A DNA stretch of 64,000 nt from Polytrichum commune (Eukaryota; Streptophyta; Polytrichopsida; Polytrichales; Polytrichaceae): the NCBI GenBank assembly GCA_950295325.1, contig OX485808.1:6326501-6390500 (forward strand). The letters run 5' to 3'. Shown piece after piece: positions 57,546 to 64,000 of the stretch. Below the pieces are notes generated by a model that saw only the letters and a program-made list of their open reading frames with translations, did no database searches and was not told the origin of the DNA. Position numbers and translations under genes: made by a program. How positions within the stretch are numbered: position 1 is the first letter of the stretch; each line of letters begins with the position of its first letter.

Positions 57546-60500
57546 TTTGTGCCTTGAAAGTTTATTGATTATCTTATGAGAATTGTGGCAAAATTCATCC
57601 CCCCCTATTTCACTTGCACAGTCATCAAGATCATATTGCTTCAAATTATTTCACCATGTTTGTTGGTGCATGTCCGTTTATGGGCATGGTGAAATACGGG
57701 GTTTAACGAACTGTGTACTAGGTGCTAGAATTTGAGCGAGCCTGCATGCATAATTTACTGAGATTTGATTTGCCCCCAAAGCATCATCATCCAAAGTTGA
57801 GGGTGAGTATTTGGGAAGCTTCTTAGCCCCCAAATGCTCAAGGCTTCACATTCCATTTTCAGGCACCTCAAGCACCGGTGCTGAATTTTTTTGTTATGTA
57901 GCAAAATAGGCTTTGTTTTCTTTAGATCCAAATATGCAATCTAAAAATTTGAAGTCAATCGGACCACATTTGCTAGGTCAACTCGACATATTGAACATAT
58001 CCTTCATCCAGGGGGCAGCTAGAGAAAACTCTGATTTGTTTTTGCCTTGTGACCATTACAGTCATGCCATGAATTTTAGAAAGTTAGCAAGTTTGCCATA
58101 ATACGTTATGTGAATGGCAAATGAGCTACTCCCAAAACAATTGGGTGTTTTTGAGCAAACTTAGATAAAGTATGTCACCCTCAAAGTTAGGAGGGGTCAC
58201 ATGAGGTCATTTTGGGAGATTTCCCTTCTTTCATAGAACAAACAACTTGTGCACTAAGATTTTTCCAAATTCATGCAGTCAAGTTGTGCACAACTATCAC
58301 CTTGTCCTATGGAAGAAATAACCCCACCCAAATTGGGCATTATATGTGAAAAATATTGGCTCCTACATTTTGCTTCTGTATTTGAGCATGCAAGGATCCC
58401 CTTATAAGTTCATTTCCATTCAGTTGTGATCTAGAGGCGTTGGTGCATTAGTATGCAACTCGGTTTTTTCAACTTGGAGTAGACATTCTTGATGAATTAG
58501 AGATCTAAGATTGCTTCATTATCACCTAAATTAAAATGACAAGAGAGATTATGGATCACATCAACGACCGGTTTAGTAGAAAGGTGCAAGCATGGTAAAG
58601 TGGACCGAGAAATGCTTTGGTATACTAATACCCTTTTCTTTTTTCGGATCAAGGGCTTGAAAATAATAGCAAATTGTTGTTTAAATTGGAGTTGTTTTCA
58701 CGATGACCTCTACATTTGTGTTGAATACACAAATGTAGGATACAAACTTGAGATTTTCAACACTTAGTATCAAAAGTCATGTTCAAAAGCAAGTGGTTGA
58801 ATCTAGTTTTCGACATAAATTTCATGACCTTAATTACTTGGAAGTTAGATGTTTTTTTCAAATTCCTTGAGTTCATTGTAGTTTTGAGGGCATCATCACA
58901 AAACTTTATAAAAAAAAACCATCAATTTAATGTTATTTTATCATATTTCAAACAAATTTTTGATAGTTACTTGTTCATCATCACCTACTTGAACACCACT
59001 TGCACCATCTTTTTAAATATGTAACCTTTTCTCGGCGATAATTGTTGTTTGTGTTGGTAAAACCCGTCCTTTCCTCGTCAATAATTACCAAGTTTGTTTG
59101 AAACATGTTGCAACCTAGTTGGAGAAGATTAAGGTGGGCTACGCATCAATAGATCTCATCTTAGTTGGTAATTAGAAGCGGTTGTTCTCGTGGATCTTGG
59201 GAGAAGGAAGGAATCTCCTAATTTTTAAGTTATGTGTTTGTACAGTCCAACATTTCACCTCTCCAACTTAGCCCATATCAGTGTAAAGTGGATATCTAAT
59301 TCCTATTCCTATATAGTCTTGCCAACACAAATGGGAGGATGCACATGATGAATGATGAATGAAGTGTACACACGAAGAGGCAATTTGGTTGAAGGGCTCA
59401 AGAAAAGGCTTTCGCGTGAAGCTTTTGCAGTGATAGACTTATCTTGTAGGTTTCAAGCTTCATGGTTGTGTTGTCTTTCAGAATGGGCGTGAATGTTTGT
59501 TTATGAGGATTCTTTTTAAGACTTTGGTTCTTGTCAAAGTGCTATCCATCTCCAACCGACATGTGGAAACATGTTTGTTTGCCATTTTTGTGTGGTGACA
59601 TTTTTCTCGTGGGTTCATAATAACCTTATGTAGGTTATGATAAATTCGTTCCTTTCTCTATGATGTTCATAGTTAGGGAGCATAATCAACTCCAGGCAAG
59701 TTGGCAAGTTCTATATCTCTAGGTGTATGACCTCTTTGCATGGAATGAATATACATATATATATATATCATCTCCTATCCTATGAAAGCTACAATGTAGG
59801 ACTAGCTTTTGGACCTTCTCAAAAGCGGATGCTATGAGCCAATATTTGTCAAAGAAGTAGACACATGTTATTCATAGATTCAATAGTGCCATCGACCGTC
59901 TCTCAATGTTGATGTGTGAAACTCATTTATTTCAATAAAAAACCATTGACATGGTATGGCTATTTGTGTTTGTCTATACACATGGTCTACCTACCGGACT
60001 ACCATGATGTCATTGGATGAGCACATGTGGGTGTGGTTATCCAAGTGAACATAGAAGCACAATTGGTAGATGTCGTTCTTGAGTGAAAACGTTTGTTTTT
60101 GAGGAGTATGAAGTTTATTTACTCCACAGTCACATGTTATGAAGGGGATGTTGATAAGTCATTTGGATTGGTTGTATTTCAATGACTGGAATGCACATGG
60201 ATTGTTAGTGTTCAAATTATTTTTTGCATATCTTGTTGTCCAAGGTTGCTCGTATGGAAGTTTTGGGAATCTTGATGTGTTATTTTGGGAGTGTTTGGTT
60301 CTTTGGCGTTCCAATTGCAATGGGTTTGAAGTACACACTTTTGAATTTGATTGAGTGCTTGGAGGGAAGAGGGGGAAATGATATTTAGGGTTTATCTATG
60401 AGAGTTGGAAGTTCATTACCTATGTATACATCGTTCCTAGTTGGTGGAGCTTATGTAAGCATCCACCAACTTAGAGTGAATAGTTGGTTGATATGTGTAT

Positions 60501-61320
60501 GCTTGTTTGGCATTTTTTGAAGGATTAATAACAACAACATTGATCCAATGAATTTTATCTTCCTCTAACTTGTCAAATGTTAGATTATGGCAAGGATAAA
60601 GATTGAAGTTTACTCCACAAAGGAATGAAGAAAGGATTATTAAAAGGTGGAACAATGGTATTGTTGAATCGCATCAATCGCCACTTGGACAAAGTTCAAA
60701 ATCTTTATGTGAGAGTTTCTTACTTGAATTAAGAGGGCCATGAAGATGCACACGTTTTTACTCATTGTATGGTCCACTTGATGCAAAGTTTGTTTGTGAC
60801 TTGTTTCTTGGAAGAATTGGAGGTTTGCCATGCATTAGTTCAATACATGGAGTCATAGTTGGGGCAAAGAGATCACGTTGGTGGCACCAAGATTCAAAAT
60901 TGTCATCTACTTATTTTGTTGGTTTGTCTAATATAGTGTAGAAACCTTAGTTAGTTTCCACTTTGTAGTTGGATGGAACTTAAAATTCAAGAACCTTCTA
61001 GGTGTTTCGGGTAGTTGACCAAGAAAATACTAGATTAGGCCTCTTTTAAGGCATAAAACCATGAGTTGTAACATTAATTAGCAAGATGCGCTCGATTGTC
61101 ACATTGCTATAATTCTTTATTGCGAATGGAAATTTTTACCATGTCTATTCTTGCATATTACTAGCAGATTACATATTAATTTGCTTGTTAAGAATTATAG
61201 CATTTAAAATTAAATTAAAAAGTTGTGTCATGGTACATCAAAACATTTATTTTGTACTTACAAGGTTATGGTGTGCACAACAGGCAGCTATATAAAGGTC
61301 CTCATGTTGGGTTAAATATT
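57546..61320. other. Gene-free stretch upstream of the kinase-NLR gene
   Basis: Only short frames, none recognisable. A TA microsatellite lies at about 59752-59768. The last several hundred bases before 61321 would hold the promoter of the receptor gene, but no clear TATA box can be chosen in such AT-rich DNA. Confidence 0.45.
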
Positions 61321-64000
61321 ATGTGTTCCATCATGGCCAAGATCTTGCGGTGGGTTTTGATTTGGGGTTTCATAAGTATTATCTTTTTAAAGTTTTGGAC
61401 ATATGTGCGAAAAAGACAAGAACAAAATAAGCGTGGAGATATTTTGGAGTGGCAAAGCAAAGAAGTAACGAAACTTCATGAGGTTCTTAAGACAAAGCAA
61501 GTGCTTAATAAGAGACAATGTGAAAATCTTCTCAACAAACTCGACCGAGTTGTGTATCATGTCAATGGGATGATCACGTCTACAAATGAGACCTCCAATA
61601 TCGGGCTTGTGCTTGAGGAGTTATGTCGAATTATTCAAAGAGTACGAGTATTGGTGGAAGATTGTGGGAAGCAAGAATGGTGCCATGCAGCTGCATTCCA
61701 AATGAACAATAGGGAGGCCTTTCGAGAACTTGTGTACGATTTGAGATGTTTTTGGGATGCAATATGCATAGCAAATTCACTTTGGTGCGTGGAGTCACAA
61801 CATGACATCCCATGCATTGATTTTAAAGTGGCCACTTATGACGAAATTCAAGGTGATGAAGAAGACTTGGAAAAACGGCTTTTAGAATGCGTTCAAAGAA
61901 CGCCCAATCATAAGTTAGCAAAATATTTGTTGAAGAGAGTGCAACACGACTTGCAACAAGTGAAAGGTGCAGAATTGGATGCTTCGGAGATTTCAGAGGA
62001 TTTTATGAAACCGGACTTCTTGAAAGAAATAGGTTCGGGAGCAACAGGTGAAGTGTACAAATCAAGTTGGATGGGACTTCAAAGTGCAACAAAAGTAATG
62101 AAAGGTTCTCCAAACTCTCTCAAAGAAGCCAAACTCTTAGCAGGCTTGAGCCATCCGAACATCATCAAATTCATTGGTTGTGGAACTAATGAAAACCTTG
62201 AGGACAGTCTTGATGAAGCAAAAGAACTATATTTAGTAATGGAGCTCATGGAGATGAGCTTGGGTAGTTTCTTGAAAAAGCAAAAGAAACCCTTATCATA
62301 TATTGTTGCAATCGATATAATGTATCAAATTGCAAAGGGCATGTGTTATCTTCATGACATGTATGTTGCCCATCTTGATCTAAAGCCAGACAATGTGCTT
62401 CTAAGCTCCATGAGAATTGCAGGAGTAGAGGGAAATTGTGGCCATGGTTTTGTCAAATTGATGGATTATGATACTTCCAAAATGGAGGTTCAAAGCAAAC
62501 CAGAATTACAAAGACACACTATTGGTACACGAAAGTATATGGCACCTGAGATGGGGAACAAAAACAAAGAAGACCCACCTTGTGCGGCATGTCCTTTCCA
62601 AGTTGATGTATGGTCATTTGCAATGACATGTTCAGAGATTCTTTCTCTTAAGCAACCATTTTGGGACACGAAAGACATCTTACAAGACATAAAAGATAAT
62701 GTCAGGCCAGACCTACCTATCAATTGTAAGGACCTTACCGTGTTGCTCGAAGAATGTTGGGTTGAAGATCCTTCACAAAGGCCAACATTTTCTAACATTT
62801 GTAAACGACTCACAACCTTGAAGGAGTTCATGATTGGAACGTATTCGAATGATATACCAAGGTTTGATAAACACCGGTCTATGACCCAACATATGGAAAG
62901 GAAATCGGAAGCCTTGAAGCATGTCAAAAACTTCCTTGCTACAAAGAAGGTATGAACTTAAGTTTACTACAATGTGCTTATTGCTTACCTATGAGATGTC
63001 ATGTTTTTATTGTTATTAATTTAATTTGCTTGAAATTGGATTTTGATTATTGAACTCTTCATAGAGGATCCTAACGTGTGTGTTCTTTGTTTAGGCGGAT
63101 GAATTATCAACACAAAATGAAAAATTGGTGGGTCTTGAAACCAAACGTCCTCAAGTGAAAAATCAGCTTAAACAAGTGAATGTGTTGGGTCTCACCGGTA
63201 TGGGTGGAATAGGGAAGACCACCTTGGCTAAGGCTATATTTGATGATGTGAAATCCACATACAATGCATCATGCTTTATTGAACAATTGAAAAACAAAAC
63301 TTCACATGAAGTCCTATGGGAGATTATAGAAAAACTTGAAAGCTTGGACAAAGAAAACAAGCCTAATATGGTGGATGCTCAAGAAAAGGTGAGGGAGTTG
63401 TTGGCCAACAAGAAAGTCATTCTTATATTGGATGATCCACTAGATCAAGATCAAGTGCGTGATATAATTCCAACAAATGCTGAGTTTGTCAACAAAGGCA
63501 CCAATATTATCATAACAACCCGTGATTGGGGCCTACTAAAGGTTTTTGTGGAGGAGAATGGTAGGATAGATGTCAGGGAGTTAGATGGAAGTGCATCAAT
63601 ACAACTGTTTAATTCTTATGCTTATTCGGATGAAGGACAATTGTCACCAGAGTTATTTGATATACGTGACAAAATTGTGGAAGGTTGCAAGGGCTTGCCT
63701 TTAAGCTTGAAAGTCATGGGTGCATTCTTGCAAGGAAAGGAGAGGATTCGAAGTTGGGAAAGGGCTTTCCAAAGGATGAAAAGAGGCAGATGTTTGGATG
63801 GTGATGAAGGGCTTTGGAGTACCTTGAGGGTTAGTTTTGATGCATTAAAAGACGAAGAGAAAAAGTTGTTTCTAGACATAGCATGCTTCTTTCCCATGGG
63901 ATATGAGAAAGATACAACCTTGCGCACATGTGCATCTCCAAGTCATGTGCTTGATGTGTTGGTGGAGAGGTCCTTGGTGAAGATAAATGTACGCGGACGC
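61321..64000 (+). CDS. Protein kinase-NB-ARC immune receptor (PK-NBS-LRR type), 3' partial
   Basis: Exon 1 (61321-62949, 543 codons) starts at the first ATG of the frame; a second ATG lies at 61333. Residues about 8-30 (LRWVLIWGFISIIFLKFW followed by YVRKR) look like a membrane anchor. Residues about 60-190 are helical, possibly a four-helix RPW8/MLKL-like bundle. A protein kinase follows: GSGATGEVY (about 238), ATKVMK lysine, HLDLKPDN (351), MDYD (381), MAPE (407). HRD is HLD (a non-RD kinase) and DFG is DYD, so activity may be weak or lost. A 145-bp intron leads to exon 2 from 63095, open to the window end. It encodes NB-ARC: P-loop GMGGIGKTT (about 579), ILILDD (652), TNIIITTRD, CKGLPLSLKVMG (742) and LFLDIACFF (TIR-NLR-like RNBS-D). 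LRRs are expected beyond 64000. Kinase-NBS-LRR fusions are known from mosses. The likely role is an intracellular pathogen sensor; membrane tethering is inferred. Confidence 0.88.
62950..63094 (+). other. Intron joining the kinase and NB-ARC exons
   Basis: The donor AAG then GTATGA at 62950 and acceptor TTGTTTAG at 63094 join codons AAG and GCG in phase 0. Without splicing, the kinase frame stops at TGA (62953-62955), giving a kinase-only protein that ends KKV. Both the splice sites and the seamless NB-ARC frame after it support removal. Confidence 0.85.

Noticed and set aside
1-64000. CRISPR arrays, bacterial operons, ribosome binding sites
   Set aside because: Spliced genes, MITEs, SINE and LINE remnants show a plant nuclear genome; the short tandem arrays have degenerate units and no CRISPR-like repeat-spacer structure.

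Overview
The window looks like nuclear DNA of a land plant, AT-rich and crowded with transposons, with very few genes. The clearest lineage clue is the gene at the right end. It joins a protein kinase to a plant NB-ARC domain, a fusion (PK-NBS-LRR) known from mosses. The long homogeneous cysteine-containing LRR array at 8.8-11.2 kb also fits an early-diverging land plant. A moss or another bryophyte is my best guess, a lycophyte the main alternative. This is inference from protein style only.

Layout. 1.0-3.0 kb (minus): the C-terminal exons of a selenium-binding protein 1 (methanethiol oxidase family) gene, broken by two MITE insertions and a frameshift. 3.0-8.3 kb: no gene, two foldback elements. 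8.8-11.2 kb (minus): a roughly 34-unit LRR protein fragment that runs into a 200-N assembly gap. 11.4-17.1 kb: a tRNA-derived SINE remnant, then a two-gene PIF/Harbinger element (Myb/SANT-like DNA-binding protein on plus, DDE transposase on minus). 17-26 kb: non-coding, with a GC-rich stretch, a MITE, and short tandem arrays. 26.5-33 kb and 44.8-49.5 kb: two copies of one large interspersed repeat. 36.4-43.8 kb (minus): a degenerate LINE whose unusual internal domain resembles a Dam-like adenine methyltransferase. It is interrupted by other insertions, including a complete non-autonomous pogo/Tigger element with TA target duplications. 49.7-53 kb: a MITE cluster including two TTA-flanked Tourist-like elements, one with another MITE fragment inside. 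53.0-55.9 kb: a GC-rich stretch with a good splice donor followed by an old 457-bp tandem duplication, possibly the 5' part of an unrecognised transcription unit. 61.3-64.0 kb (plus): the kinase-NB-ARC immune-receptor gene, cut by the window end.

Working host genes are at most two or three: the kinase-NLR, perhaps the LRR gene, and perhaps the unidentified 53-56 kb unit. The rest is mobile-element content. Nesting is a repeated theme: MITEs in exons, a MITE in a MITE, a MITE in a Harbinger-like element, and pogo beside or in a SINE within a LINE. All calls come from reading the sequence; no database search was run.
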